A DNA stretch of 64,000 nt from CAUZIZ01 sp965219005 (GCA_965219005.1 CBDCMS010000004.1:3472001-3536000), one strand, 5' to 3'; positions 17,097-27,259 are shown, counted from the first letter of the stretch. The notes: generated by a model from the sequence alone, not told the origin. Numbers and translations are program-made.

Positions 17097-19343
17097 GTGT
17101 CAGAAAAAACGCGTCCATTCTTCCTCGCCGTCATCCTCGTCGGTCTGATCTATTCGTCCTGTAATCTGGGAGAGGTTCGGCAGCCGTACGGAATCCAGGA
17201 GCGAGAGCTCTGGACCACATCGCGGATCCAGGGATCACCGGTGCCACCGCCCCCCTACACCACCGAGATCGCCTTTCCGAATCTCAAGTTCGATCAACCC
17301 CTGGAAATGGTGGTGGTGCCGGGTACCAACCGGCTTGCCATCGCCGAGCGTCTGGGCAAGATCTACACCTTCGAAAACCGGTCTGAGGTCGCTGAAGCGC
17401 AGCTTCTGGTTGACCTTGGCAGAACCGTCTACGGGCTGGCTTTTCATCCAAAGTTCCGTGAGAACGGCTACTTCTTCGCCGCCTCGGTCGACGACCCCCT
17501 CAAGGGAACGCCGGAAGGCAGCCGAATATCGCGATACACGGCTACTCCAGACTCATTCCGGGCCGATCTTCAATCCGAAAAAGTGATTCTGAAGTGGCCT
17601 TCGGGTGGACACAATGGCGGCTGCATTCGTTTCGGACCCGATGGCAAGCTCTACATCGCCACCGGAGACGGCAGCGGAATCGCCGATCAGCGCGAAACTG
17701 GCCAGGACGTAAGCGACCTGCTGGGATCCATTCTCAGAATCGATGTCGACCAGCAGGGGCGAAACCAGCCCTACGGGATCCCCAGAGATAATCCATTTGT
17801 CGGAAGTCCTGGAGCGCGCCCCGAAATCTGGGCGTACGGACTACGTCAGGCCTGGAGATTCAGCTTCGATTCCGCCAGCGGCGAGCTCTGGGCCGGTGAA
17901 GTGGGACAGGATCTCTGGGAGATGGTCCTCCTGATCCAGAAAGGGGGCAACTACGGTTGGAGTGTCCAGGAGGGAGCTCATCCCTTCCGCCCGGAGCGTC
18001 CTCTGGGACCCACTCCGCTGCTCGCCGCCGTCACTGAGCACTCCCACACCGATTTCAGGTCTGTTACCGGGGGCTACGTCTACCACGGGAAGCGCCTCGG
18101 CGAGCTGAAGGACGGCTATATCTATGGCGACTACGATACCGGCAAGATCTGGCTCCTGCGCTACCAGGACGACACCATCACTGAGCACCGGGAACTGGCC
18201 GATACCCTGCTGCGAATCGTGGCCTTCGGCGAGGACACCAACGGAGAGCTCTTTCTGGTCGATTTCATCAGCGGCGCAATCCATCGCCTGCTGCCCAATC
18301 CCGACAAGGCGCAGGAAACACCGGAATTTCCTACTAAGTTGAGCGAGACGGGTCTGTTTGCCTCGACCAAAGATCTTAAGCCAGCAGCCGGCTTGATCCC
18401 CTACACAGTCAACGCTCCGCTCTGGTCCGACCATGGCCACAAAGACCGCTTTCTCGCGCTTCCCGGCGATTCCCAGATCGAGTACAATACGGCTGTCTAC
18501 CCTCAGCCGGCGCCGGGTGTCCCGCCGGGTTGGAAGTTTCCGGACAACACCGTACTCGTCAAAACCTTTTCGCTCGAAATGGAAACCGGCAACGAGGCCA
18601 GCCGCCGCAGGCTCGAAACCAGAATCCTGCACCACGAGCGCATCCCTGGAACCGATGAGATCGGAGCTCAGGTCTGGAGGGGTTATGTCTACGAATGGAA
18701 CGATGAACAGACAGAAGCCTTTCTGCTGGCGGCTGAAGGCCGCAATCGCAGTTTCACCGTAAAGGACTCAGCGGCTCCTGGGGGAGAGAGGGAGCAGACC
18801 TGGCGATTTCCCAGCCGAACGGAATGCACTCTCTGTCACAACACAGCCGCCAAGTACGTTCTGGGCGTCAACACGCTTCAAATGAACAAAGATCACGACT
18901 ACGACGGCGTCATTGCCAATCAGCTGGAGACCCTTGAACATCTGGGCATTTTTGCGGAGTCCCTCCCTGCCCCTGCAGAGAAGCAGGACAGACTCGTGGA
19001 CTACCGTAAGCCAGAGGAAGACCTCAACCTCCGAGCTCGCTCCTACCTGCACGCCAACTGTGCCCACTGTCACGTCAAGTGGGGTGGAGGCAATGCCGAG
19101 TTTCAACTCGTCGGCACCATGACTCTCGAAGAAACCGGAACCGCTGGCGTCCCTCCCGGACACGGCAGCTTCAACCTTGAGGATCCCGAGCTCATCTTGC
19201 CTGGCCACCCCGAGCGTTCCCTGATTCACTACCGCATGAAAAAGCTGGGCCTGGGCCGGATGCCCCACATAGCATCGAACGTAGTCGACGACCAGGGAGC
19301 GGACTTGATCGAAGAGTGGATCAAGCAGTTACAGGCCCTCTGA
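17097..19343 (+). CDS. Secreted PQQ-type sugar dehydrogenase fused to a cytochrome-like domain
   Basis: 748 residues from GTG 17097, with GGGAGAG about 7 nt upstream. A hydrophobic leader ends near a Cys (IYSSC), so export, perhaps as a lipoprotein, is likely. Residues about 60-410 form a glucose/sorbosone-dehydrogenase beta-propeller (GLAFHPKFRENGYFF, GGHNGGCIRFGPDG, EIWAYGLRQAWRF). The remaining 340 residues match the HNE_0200-type C-terminal region, with haem-like CTLCH near 578 and CAHCH near 654. The two parts together could oxidise a sugar or alcohol and pass electrons to haem. It follows the SDR gene. Confidence 0.8.
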   Translation: MSEKTRPFFLAVILVGLIYSSCNLGEVRQPYGIQERELWTTSRIQGSPVPPPPYTTEIAFPNLKFDQPLEMVVVPGTNRLAIAERLGKIYTFENRSEVAEAQLLVDLGRTVYGLAFHPKFRENGYFFAASVDDPLKGTPEGSRISRYTATPDSFRADLQSEKVILKWPSGGHNGGCIRFGPDGKLYIATGDGSGIADQRETGQDVSDLLGSILRIDVDQQGRNQPYGIPRDNPFVGSPGARPEIWAYGLRQAWRFSFDSASGELWAGEVGQDLWEMVLLIQKGGNYGWSVQEGAHPFRPERPLGPTPLLAAVTEHSHTDFRSVTGGYVYHGKRLGELKDGYIYGDYDTGKIWLLRYQDDTITEHRELADTLLRIVAFGEDTNGELFLVDFISGAIHRLLPNPDKAQETPEFPTKLSETGLFASTKDLKPAAGLIPYTVNAPLWSDHGHKDRFLALPGDSQIEYNTAVYPQPAPGVPPGWKFPDNTVLVKTFSLEMETGNEASRRRLETRILHHERIPGTDEIGAQVWRGYVYEWNDEQTEAFLLAAEGRNRSFTVKDSAAPGGEREQTWRFPSRTECTLCHNTAAKYVLGVNTLQMNKDHDYDGVIANQLETLEHLGIFAESLPAPAEKQDRLVDYRKPEEDLNLRARSYLHANCAHCHVKWGGGNAEFQLVGTMTLEETGTAGVPPGHGSFNLEDPELILPGHPERSLIHYRMKKLGLGRMPHIASNVVDDQGADLIEEWIKQLQAL

Positions 19344-19387
19344 TCTTAGGTTCGGCTGAGAGTTCCGTATAAGGCACAAGAAAGTGC

Positions 19388-19508
19388 CAAGGTACAAGAT
19401 ACAAACAAATTCCAAATCACAAGCACCAAGTTCCAAAAAGAGCTAAGAGAGCACCACATAGCGCTTTGATGCTTAGAATTTGAGATTTGTTTGTATCTTG
19501 TATCTTGC
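19388..19508. repeat. Dispersed CAAGATA-heptad inverted-arm repeat, copy 1
   Basis: The left arm (19388-19437) is a series of heptads starting CAA (CAAGATA, CAAACAA, CAAATCA, CAAGCAC). The right arm (19466-19508) is its inverted form. Other copies lie at 33803-33997 (both arms) and 28391-28442 (one arm). The heptad next to CAAACAA reads CAAGATA in both arms here. Confidence 0.8.
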
Positions 19509-19561
19509 GATTTCTTAAGAGCTACCTTTTGAATCACAAGTAGAGTAAGTTCTTCCCTGCC

Positions 19562-21367
19562 ATGCCTCGCTTTCGTCTTGCTTCCCTTCTTCCGGGACTC
19601 GCGCTGCTGGTCCTTGGCTTCCTCTTCCTCCTGGACCCGATACTCTGCGCCGACATCCCTCTTCCCACGCCCCGGGAGCACTACGCCTCTCCTGATCCCT
19701 CCGCTGAGAGTCTGCTTCGCCTGGCAGCATCGATCGGAGAACTTGATCCGTCTCAGCAGCTCCGAATCCTGGGATTGCTTCAGGTCCAGCCGGGCTCCGC
19801 AGATGGGAAGGATCCCTCCATCGACGAGTTGCTGGGGATTCTCAAGAGCATCAATTGGGAGAAACATCGAGCCGACGTCCTGGAGTTGTTCCTACACCGC
19901 TCCCGGGTACTGGACATCATTCCAGCAGAATCCAAAGACTGGCTGCCCATCGTCCACGATTCCCTCCTGTTCTTCCTGCATCACCTCGATGAAAAACGGC
20001 TGGTGCAACGTCTCTTCGATCAGGCCAGGCTGCCGACCGAAGCCGATCGGGGAAAATACCTCCTCGGCTTTCTTTCCCAGATGCCGACACTGCAGAAGAT
20101 CGGTCAGATTCTGGCGAGAAACCCCTCCATTCCCGGCGACCTCCGAGCAGCCCTACAGGTCCTCGAGAACAGTCTGAGGACCACTCATGCCAGTGACTTG
20201 ACCCGCTTTACCCTGGAGGAAATTGGGGAGGAAACCGCCAAGAAGTACCAAATCGAGTTTTCGGATCAAGTTCTGGCAGAAGCGACGGTGGGTGCCGTTA
20301 TTCGCTGCAGCCTGGTTCTGCCTGGAGAAGAAAAGCGCACCGAGGCGGTGGTCAAGATCATCAAGCCTCAGGCTGTTTCGGCGATGCAAGAGGAACTGGC
20401 CATCTTCGATGAGCTCACTCAGTATTTTGCGGCTCATCGTCAGACCTATGAGATTGGGGCGATTCCTATTTCGGAGACCTTCGAAAACGTCAGAGAGGCT
20501 CTCTCCAAGGAGATCGTAATCGTCGAGGAACAAAAGAATCTGGCAAGGGCGGGACATTACTATCGAGGTAACCGGAGGGTGCTGGTACCGAAGCTCTACC
20601 CGCTGTCGACCGATCGCGTCACCTTCATGGAGTTCGTCCGCGGCGAGAAAGTTGCGAGCGCCTTTGACGGAAACACCCGATCACGAGCAAAACTGGCCCG
20701 CAGGTTGTTGGATCTACTGGCTGTCGACGTGCTTCTGGCCCGGACCGATGAAGCCCTTTTCCACGGAGATCCTCACTCCGGAAATGTCTTCCACGTTCTC
20801 GACGACCCTGCAGATCCCTTCCGCCTGGCGCTACTCGACTGGGGGCTGAGCGGTAACCTTCCACGCTCACAGCGAGAGGCGTTGATGCAGCTGTTCCTGG
20901 GCATCTTCTTGAAAGATCCAAAGCGACTGCGCAATCACGTCGGGGCCCTGATCGAAGGAGACTCCTGGAAAACCGAATCCGGACAGAAAAAGGTCCGTCA
21001 TCTAGTGAAACAGACTTTGACCGAGGTGAAGAGAGGGAGTGCGTTCGACGTACTAGGGGAACTGATGAAGAATTTGGGCCGGGCAAGCTACAAGATCCGC
21101 TTTAGCCTGGGGCTCTTCATCAAGGCACAGATCACGATCAGTGGGATCCTCTCGGAGCTGGATCCCAAGCTGAAGCCGGATCGGTACCTGGTCAGTCGCC
21201 TCTCGAATCAGGTCCTCAAAGAGATGCCCAAGCGGCTTCTCTACACCCTCTGGTTCCCCGCCTGGAACTCTCACCAGTACCGCAGCATGCTCTCCAACGA
21301 AGACGTAAAAGACATACAGTTCGCTCTGATTGCAAGGGGATTCAGGAAGCTGGGAAGAGTGTTCTAA
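19562..21367 (+). CDS. ABC1/UbiB-type atypical kinase, membrane associated
   Basis: 601 residues. A leading hydrophobic segment (about 7-29) is followed by an N-terminal helical region and then the ABC1 (ADCK/UbiB) kinase-like core. The core has FHGDPHSGNV for the catalytic loop and LALLDWG for the metal-binding DFG-equivalent. Family members support ubiquinone synthesis or other lipid processes. The alanine-rich nucleotide loop typical of UbiB is not obvious, so I do not assign ubiB. No quinone gene is adjacent. Confidence 0.78.
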   Translation: MPRFRLASLLPGLALLVLGFLFLLDPILCADIPLPTPREHYASPDPSAESLLRLAASIGELDPSQQLRILGLLQVQPGSADGKDPSIDELLGILKSINWEKHRADVLELFLHRSRVLDIIPAESKDWLPIVHDSLLFFLHHLDEKRLVQRLFDQARLPTEADRGKYLLGFLSQMPTLQKIGQILARNPSIPGDLRAALQVLENSLRTTHASDLTRFTLEEIGEETAKKYQIEFSDQVLAEATVGAVIRCSLVLPGEEKRTEAVVKIIKPQAVSAMQEELAIFDELTQYFAAHRQTYEIGAIPISETFENVREALSKEIVIVEEQKNLARAGHYYRGNRRVLVPKLYPLSTDRVTFMEFVRGEKVASAFDGNTRSRAKLARRLLDLLAVDVLLARTDEALFHGDPHSGNVFHVLDDPADPFRLALLDWGLSGNLPRSQREALMQLFLGIFLKDPKRLRNHVGALIEGDSWKTESGQKKVRHLVKQTLTEVKRGSAFDVLGELMKNLGRASYKIRFSLGLFIKAQITISGILSELDPKLKPDRYLVSRLSNQVLKEMPKRLLYTLWFPAWNSHQYRSMLSNEDVKDIQFALIARGFRKLGRVF

Positions 21368-21390
21368 GCTGAAACTTGATGTGTGTTGCA

Positions 21391-21515
21391 TTCACTTCGG
21401 CGTTCGCATGTTCGGTGTTCTGCTGTTTGTGATTTAGCCTTTTTCCTTGCTCTCGAGAAGGCAACCGGTGGAAATGCTGAACAGCAGAATATCGAACAAG
21501 CGAATTTCGAAGGCC
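21391..21515. repeat. Dispersed TTCG-phased inverted-arm repeat, copy 2
   Basis: Left arm 21391-21439 and right arm 21470-21515 are inverted. The core reads TTCTGCTG in both, where copy 1 at 7640 has TTCTGCGG in both. A partial third arm (CTTCGGCATCCGCATG) follows at about 21526. The rest of the 270-bp gap to polB shows no gene. Confidence 0.8.
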
Positions 21516-21637
21516 GGAAAAGACACTTCGGCATCCGCATGTTCTCTCGGGTGATCCAGTGCGGCTGGTGCGGGACTCACCCTAATTTGTAGCCGCTACC
21601 CTGAGTTTGTAGCTTCTAGCTTGAAACGGAGTCGCCG

Positions 21638-23947
21638 GTGCGCGGTTTCATTCTTCAGCCCACCTACAGCATCGAGCAGAATCGTCCGGTCATCCAACTC
21701 TACGGGCGCCTGGAAACCGGCGAGTCCTTCCTGATCAGAGATGATCGGGAGGTTCCCCACTTCTACATTGAGTCTTCGGATGCCGAGCGAACAGATGCTC
21801 TGGCGACCTTCGACCCGGCTCCTTCACAACGCCGGACGCTGGCTGGTAAATCGGTAGCAAGAGTCAACCTTCGCTTACCCTCGGACACGCCTCCTCTACG
21901 GGATCGCTTGGTCCGCCAGGGAATCCGCTGCTACGAGGCGGACGTTCGCTTTGCCATGCGCTTCCTGATCGATCGCGGGATTCGGGGCTCCTTGGAAATC
22001 AGATCTGCCGGACAGCCGGAACCGCGCGGGAGTCGCGTCTACCACAATCCTGACATCCAACCACACCGCTGGGCGCCCGAACTGTCGGTGCTTTCAATCG
22101 ACATCGAAACGGATCCAGAGGCACGGCGCCTATTCTCCATCGCCCTCTACGGCTGTGGGGCCTCTGAGGTACTACTCGTCAACCCTGGAGATGACCCGGT
22201 TCCCGAGGGCACCCGGTCCTTCCGTGCACAAGATGAGCTGCTGCGAGCCTTAGCAACGCGCATACAGGAACTCGACCCTGATGTCCTGACCGGATGGAAT
22301 GTGGTCGACTTCGACTTGAAGGTACTGGAGCGCCTCGCCGGAGCATCTGGGGTTACCCTGCTTCTGGGACGAGATCAAAGACCTCTCCGCCTCCGTCCTT
22401 CCCGCTCTCCCTGGAGCTCCTTCGAGGCGTCAATCACGGGAAGGGTGGTGGTCGATGGGATCCACCTACTCCGCGGATCCTTCGTGAAGATGGAGCACTA
22501 CTCGCTGGATTTCGTGGCCCGTGAGATTCTGGGTGAAGGAAAGACCCTGAGTGGCGATCGGGCTCAGACCATCCTGGACCACTACCTTCACGACCGAGGT
22601 CGGTTGGTCGAATACAATCTGAACGATGCCCGTCTGGTCCTGGAGATCCTGAACCGACTGAAGCTCATCGAGCTGGCGGTTGAACGAAGTCTGCTCACAG
22701 GACTTCCCATCGATCGGGTTGCAGGCTCGGTCGCAGCCTTCGACTTCCTCTACCTCGACCAACTGCACCGCCGCGGCATTGTAGCCCCGAGCGTCGGTAG
22801 CGATTGGACCGCCAGCGCCGGATCGGATCCCGGCGGACATGTGATCCAGCCGGAACCCGGTCTGTATCGGAACGTCCTGGTTTTCGACTTCGAGAGCCTC
22901 TACCCCAGCCTTATCCGAACCTTCGAAATCGATCCCCTGGGTTATCGGCCAACCTCCGAGCCCGGAGAAGACTTGATTGTCGCTCCCAATGGAGCTCCAT
23001 TTCGGCGTCAACCCGGCGTTTTGACCCAGCTCCTGGAAGAGCTTCTTCCCCGACGTAAAGCCGCCAAGTCGTCCGGTGACCAGGTGACAAGCCACGCCAT
23101 AAAGATCCTTATGAATTCGTTCTACGGTGTCCTCGGCACCCCAGCCTGTCGCTTCCATGCGCCCCAACTGGCGGGCGCCGTTACCAGTTTTGGGCGAACC
23201 CTGCTGCAGTGGTCGAAACAGCGCCTCGAATCCTACGGATTTCAGGTTATCTACGGCGACACCGACAGCCTATTCGTACTCTCCCGCAAAGAGCAGCCCG
23301 ATGAGGCTTTGGCGCTTGGTCAGGATCTGGCAAGAAACCTCAACGCCGATCTGGCAACCCATATTCGAACGACCTGGAGGGTCGAGAGTCACCTGAAGCT
23401 GCAGTTTGAGAAGCTCTACCGAAAACTCCACATCCCCACGACAAGGCAGGGGGGAACAGGAGCCCGAAAACGATACGTGGGTCTGGTCGGAGAAGGAGAT
23501 GAAGAGGAACTGGTTTTCACCGGAATGGAAGTCGTGCGCCGTGACTGGACCGAGCTTGCGCGACAAGTTCAGAGGGAACTCTACCGGCGCCTCTTCTCGG
23601 AGCAGCGTCTGGATGACTATCTGGAGCAAGTAGTCGACGACATACGTCGGGAGCACTTAGACGATCAGTTGATCTATCACAAAGCTCTGCGCAAGGAATT
23701 GAGCGACTACAGCCACAACCCGCCCCACGTCGCTGCCGCTCGCAAAATGGACAATCGATCCAGCCGCCTGATTTCCTACTACGTGACCCACAACGGCCCC
23801 GAGCCCATCCAGAAGCTGGAGAGCCCGATCGATCACGAGCACTACGTCCAGAAACAGATCCGTCCGGTGGCAGAACCTCTGTTGAAGCTTCTAGGCCTGG
23901 ACTTCGCGAAGGTGATCGGCGATGACCGGCAGCTGGAGCTCTTCTGA
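21638..23947 (+). CDS. polB: DNA polymerase II (family B)
   Basis: 769 residues from GTG 21638, similar in length to E. coli Pol II. Visible order: N-terminal domain, 3'-5' exonuclease with SIDIETDPEA (Exo I) and LTGWNVVDFD (Exo II), and polymerase motifs FDFESLYPSLIR (A), KILMNSFYGVLG (B) and YGDTDSLFV (C, catalytic Asp pair). All catalytic residues look intact. It should act in lesion bypass or replication restart. A REP-like element follows its stop. Confidence 0.94.
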   Translation: MRGFILQPTYSIEQNRPVIQLYGRLETGESFLIRDDREVPHFYIESSDAERTDALATFDPAPSQRRTLAGKSVARVNLRLPSDTPPLRDRLVRQGIRCYEADVRFAMRFLIDRGIRGSLEIRSAGQPEPRGSRVYHNPDIQPHRWAPELSVLSIDIETDPEARRLFSIALYGCGASEVLLVNPGDDPVPEGTRSFRAQDELLRALATRIQELDPDVLTGWNVVDFDLKVLERLAGASGVTLLLGRDQRPLRLRPSRSPWSSFEASITGRVVVDGIHLLRGSFVKMEHYSLDFVAREILGEGKTLSGDRAQTILDHYLHDRGRLVEYNLNDARLVLEILNRLKLIELAVERSLLTGLPIDRVAGSVAAFDFLYLDQLHRRGIVAPSVGSDWTASAGSDPGGHVIQPEPGLYRNVLVFDFESLYPSLIRTFEIDPLGYRPTSEPGEDLIVAPNGAPFRRQPGVLTQLLEELLPRRKAAKSSGDQVTSHAIKILMNSFYGVLGTPACRFHAPQLAGAVTSFGRTLLQWSKQRLESYGFQVIYGDTDSLFVLSRKEQPDEALALGQDLARNLNADLATHIRTTWRVESHLKLQFEKLYRKLHIPTTRQGGTGARKRYVGLVGEGDEEELVFTGMEVVRRDWTELARQVQRELYRRLFSEQRLDDYLEQVVDDIRREHLDDQLIYHKALRKELSDYSHNPPHVAAARKMDNRSSRLISYYVTHNGPEPIQKLESPIDHEHYVQKQIRPVAEPLLKLLGLDFAKVIGDDRQLELF

Positions 23948-23961
23948 GAGGCGGATCTTAG

Positions 23962-24041
23962 TAGGGGTGGTCTCCAGGCCGCCGTCCCTCGAGCCAAAGG
24001 CTCGAAAAGAATAGGACTTCGGCCTGGAGCCCAAAGCTACG
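23962..24041 (-). repeat. Dispersed CTCCAGGCCG palindromic element, copy 2
   Basis: Same outer and inner stems as at 15005-15086, in reverse orientation. The inner stem TCGAGCC-AAA-GGCTCGA is a perfect 7-bp palindrome here. It lies just after polB and may act as a terminator. Confidence 0.8.
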
Positions 24042-24093
24042 CAAGATAGACTTCGTCCTTGTCGTGTTGTTGTGGTAAGAAAAACACACGAAA

Positions 24094-25112
24094 GTGAGAC
24101 AAGTGAAAGAAGTGCCAGGTAGAGGGCTGCTGTTGGCGGTATCACTGGTCCTGGTGGGACTGACTGGGTCCTGCGGCACAGCAGAGGACCGGCTCGAGAT
24201 CAGCATAGGCGCCATGGCGCCGGGCACCTCCTGGTACGTCTTCGGAGCTACTCTGGCCAGCCTGCTGCAGGAGGTCCTCCCCGAGAATAGCCGGGTCGAG
24301 GTCATCGCCCGCGGCGGAGGCGTGGGCAATCCCATACTGGTCGAGCGTGGGGATGAGACCATTGCTCTAGCTCAAGCCTTTACTTCGTCATGGGCCTATC
24401 GTGGCGATCCCGGCGTCTACCGGGGCAAGAAGCATCCAAACCTCCGGGCTCTGGTGGGAGGACTGAACTCGGTCTGGGTAACGGCCATCCTGCGCCAGGA
24501 ATACATCGATCGCACCGGCTATCACACCCTGGAGCAAGCACTGCTTTCGGATCAACCCATTCGGATCGTGATGAAACCTCAAGGGAGCTCGGTTCCCCTG
24601 ATGGTCGACCTCATCTTTGAACTCCTGGGAACCAGTCGAGAGCGGATCGAATCCAGCGGGGGAAGGATCATTCAGGTGACGGCCAACCAGATTCCCAGCT
24701 TGCTCAGAGATGGAGGTGCCGACCTCTACTTCGAAACAGCCTTACAAGGACATCCGGCCGTTACTGAAGTCAGCCGCACGGTTGATGTCCGTTTCATCGA
24801 CCTTCCCGAGAGCGTCTTGAGCGGGCTTTCGGAGCGCGGCATCAGTTCGAGCCCTATGCCCGAGTGGTTCAAGGGACAATCAGGCCCACCCGGGCGGTCG
24901 AGTTGGGGACGATCGTGATTACCCACAGGAGTCTCTCTTCCGATCTTGCCTACTTGATCACCAAGACGATTTGCGAGAACAAAGATCGGATGGCAAAAGC
25001 CCACAAGGCCTGGGGTGATTTTGATCCGGCCCAGGCCGGTGCGGCTGAAAAGACCGGCATCCCGCTTCATCCTGGAGCCCAACGCTACTACCGGGAAAAG
25101 GGATGGCTCTGA
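24094..25112 (+). pseudogene. TAXI-type TRAP transporter solute-binding protein, frameshifted
   Basis: The first frame (from GTG 24094) gives an exported TAXI protein: a hydrophobic leader ending GSCG, then IGAMAPGTSWYVFG and VIARGGGVGNPILVERG. It ends early at 24918. The true C-terminus continues in the next frame to TGA 25110-25112 (TIRPTRAVELGTIVITH ... YYREKGWL). The switch lies near 24873-24880 at an AAGGG run: one extra G would restore EWFKGTIRPTR. So it is either a one-base sequencing error or a recent inactivation. The protein would bind a substrate in the periplasm for the permease that follows, whose start overlaps its stop by 10 bp. Confidence 0.8.
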
Positions 25113-26998
25113 TCCCAGAGGATCGGACACGATTCACGAGGGTCGTACACTGGTCCCGCACTCTCGTTGGAATCTTCTGGCTCGTCTTTCAGCTCTACAT
25201 CATCTGGTACCCACAGGCTCCACTAGTACAGCGTCCCTTACACCTGATCCTGGCCTTGCTCCTGTTCTTTCTCTGGAACCCACTTGATTCGAGACGCCCA
25301 GGAGGGCGATGGAAGGGGGTCATCGATTCGTTGCTGATGGCGGCCACCTGTGCCGGCGGGGTTTATTACATGCTCTCCTCTGCCCGCCTCACCGAGCGGA
25401 TGGAGGGGATCGATCCGGTCGGAGTCGTCGATATCTGTCTTGGCATCCTGCTTCTGGCGGTACTACTCGAAGCCGTCCGACGGGCGGTGGGTTGGTCGCT
25501 ATTGTCGGTGTTGATACTTTTCCTGGGCTATGCCTTCTTGGGGAAATGGATTCCGGGCTGGCTGAGCTTCTCAGGATTCAGCCTGGGTCAGGCCGTGGAG
25601 ATCCTCACCATGTCGCTCAATGGCATCCTGGGGATCACCACGCAGACCTCACTGCAGTTCGTCTTCTACTTCATCGTTTTCGGCGCGGTCTATTCCTCGA
25701 TCGGCGGCAGCCAACTCTTCATCGATATTGGACTCAGACTCAGCGGGCAGCACCGCGCCGGTGCCGCCAAGGCCGCCGTTGTCTCCAGCAGCCTGATGGG
25801 CAGCATCAGCGGAAGTGCCGTGGCGAACGTCGCGGCAACCGGAGTCTTCACCATACCCCTGATGCGAAAGGCGGGCTATTCCAGGGAACAGTCGGCGGCA
25901 ATCGAGGCCATCTCCTCCACCGGCGGACAGTTGATGCCACCCATCATGGGAGTGGCCGCTTTTCTGCTCGCCGAGATGCTGCAGATCGACTACACCCGCG
26001 TCGCACTGGCGGGACTGATACCGGCCCTGGCCTTTTACACTACGATCTTGCTCCAAGTCGATCTCGATGCCCGTAAGACGGGGATCGGAACAGTCCAGAG
26101 CAAGACAGCCGGTACCCAGCCTCCGATCCTGGGGCGCATCTACCTGTTGATTCCCGCCGCCGTGCTGGTACTGGTTTTGTTATCGGGCTATTCGGCCACC
26201 TATGCGGCTACCGTGGCGACCGCAGCCTGCATCGTCATCGGTCTGCTACAGACCGGGACTCGGCTCGACCTCCGCCGACTGATCAATGCTCTCAGCGAGG
26301 GAACGAGACAGGCCAGTCAGGTGGCCATACCCATTTCGGCCATTGGCATCATCATCGCGGTCGCGATCCAGTCCAATCTGGCTCTCAAGTTCTCGTCGCA
26401 GCTGATCGCCGGTGGGGGAGGCTCGTGGCTGGGCTCCATGCTCCTGATCATGCTGGGTTGCCTGATCATGGGTACCGGACTGCCGACCGTAGCAGCTTAC
26501 ATTATCGGTGCCATTCTCTTCGTCCCCGCGCTCCTTGAGATGAATATCTCAGAGCTACAGGCGCATTTCTTCGTGATGTACTACTGCGTCTTGTCCATGA
26601 TCACGCCTCCGGTAGCCCTGGCCTCCTATACCGCGGCAGGGATAGCAGGAGGCCGGACTATGCGTACGAGCCTCCTAGCATGCCGCCTCAGCTTCGTCTG
26701 CTTCCTGATCCCCTTTGCTTTCGTTTTCGACGCACGCTTGTTGGGAGAGGGATCTGTTGGCTGGGTTGTGATTGCCTTTCTGTCACTATTGGCTGGCAGC
26801 GCCGGCTGGGCAGTGGCCCTGGTAGGCTATCTCAATCGAAGTCTCAGCCCGCTCGAGCGTCTGCTCATTGCAGTGGGATCCGTTGCACTGATCTTCGCGC
26901 CTACTGCGACCCTGCCCTGGTTCCTGGCGCTGACGTTTCTTGTGCTTTGTGCTCTCTGGGTTTTTGTCCTGCAGCGGAAGAGTCGAGAACCAGACTGA
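25103..26998 (+). CDS. TRAP transporter fused permease (DctQM type)
   Basis: 631 residues with many hydrophobic segments: about four at the N-terminus (the small-subunit part) and about a dozen in the large-subunit part. Typical conserved pieces are MGSISGSAVANVAATGVF, GYSREQSAAIEAISSTGGQ, MPPIMGVAAF and GTGLPTVAAYII. It works with the TAXI binding protein encoded just upstream to import a small carboxylate or similar solute, driven by an ion gradient. ATG 25103 overlaps the upstream stop, so translation is coupled. Confidence 0.9.
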   Translation: MALIPEDRTRFTRVVHWSRTLVGIFWLVFQLYIIWYPQAPLVQRPLHLILALLLFFLWNPLDSRRPGGRWKGVIDSLLMAATCAGGVYYMLSSARLTERMEGIDPVGVVDICLGILLLAVLLEAVRRAVGWSLLSVLILFLGYAFLGKWIPGWLSFSGFSLGQAVEILTMSLNGILGITTQTSLQFVFYFIVFGAVYSSIGGSQLFIDIGLRLSGQHRAGAAKAAVVSSSLMGSISGSAVANVAATGVFTIPLMRKAGYSREQSAAIEAISSTGGQLMPPIMGVAAFLLAEMLQIDYTRVALAGLIPALAFYTTILLQVDLDARKTGIGTVQSKTAGTQPPILGRIYLLIPAAVLVLVLLSGYSATYAATVATAACIVIGLLQTGTRLDLRRLINALSEGTRQASQVAIPISAIGIIIAVAIQSNLALKFSSQLIAGGGGSWLGSMLLIMLGCLIMGTGLPTVAAYIIGAILFVPALLEMNISELQAHFFVMYYCVLSMITPPVALASYTAAGIAGGRTMRTSLLACRLSFVCFLIPFAFVFDARLLGEGSVGWVVIAFLSLLAGSAGWAVALVGYLNRSLSPLERLLIAVGSVALIFAPTATLPWFLALTFLVLCALWVFVLQRKSREPD

Positions 26999-27062
26999 AT
27001 CGGTTGGGATGAAGCGGGAAGCAGCTTGGGTTCCCTCTCCGATGATCCTCGCTAGCACCCCT

Positions 27063-27209
27063 GACAGAGCCGTGACCGTGAGGGAGCGGGATCCGCATCT
27101 TGATGTCGGGAATGATGCCCCCTGGGGACGGAGAGGCGCTCTGGTTGATGAAGTCAAAGGGGATCCGATCCGTGATCAGATCCCGCTCTCTCACGGTCAC
27201 GGCTCTGTC
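27063..27209. repeat. REP-like inverted repeat, 30-bp arms
   Basis: GACAGAGCCGTGACCGTGAG and its continuation at 27063-27092 recurs inverted at 27180-27209 with one mismatch. The 87-bp interior shows no gene. It lies between the convergent TRAP permease and amidohydrolase genes. Confidence 0.85.
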
Positions 27210-27259
27210 AAATGGCGACTATTGCATGATCTCGTCGCCGATGAAGTTTCAACTGAGAG

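Noticed and set aside
21383..21592. 69-residue frame similar in translation to one at 7557-7763
   Set aside because: The similarity is due to the TTCG-phased repeat, not to a gene family.
23891..24362. Minus-strand frames upstream of the TAXI gene
   Set aside because: They run through the repeat at 23962 and oppose the polB and TAXI coding sequences.
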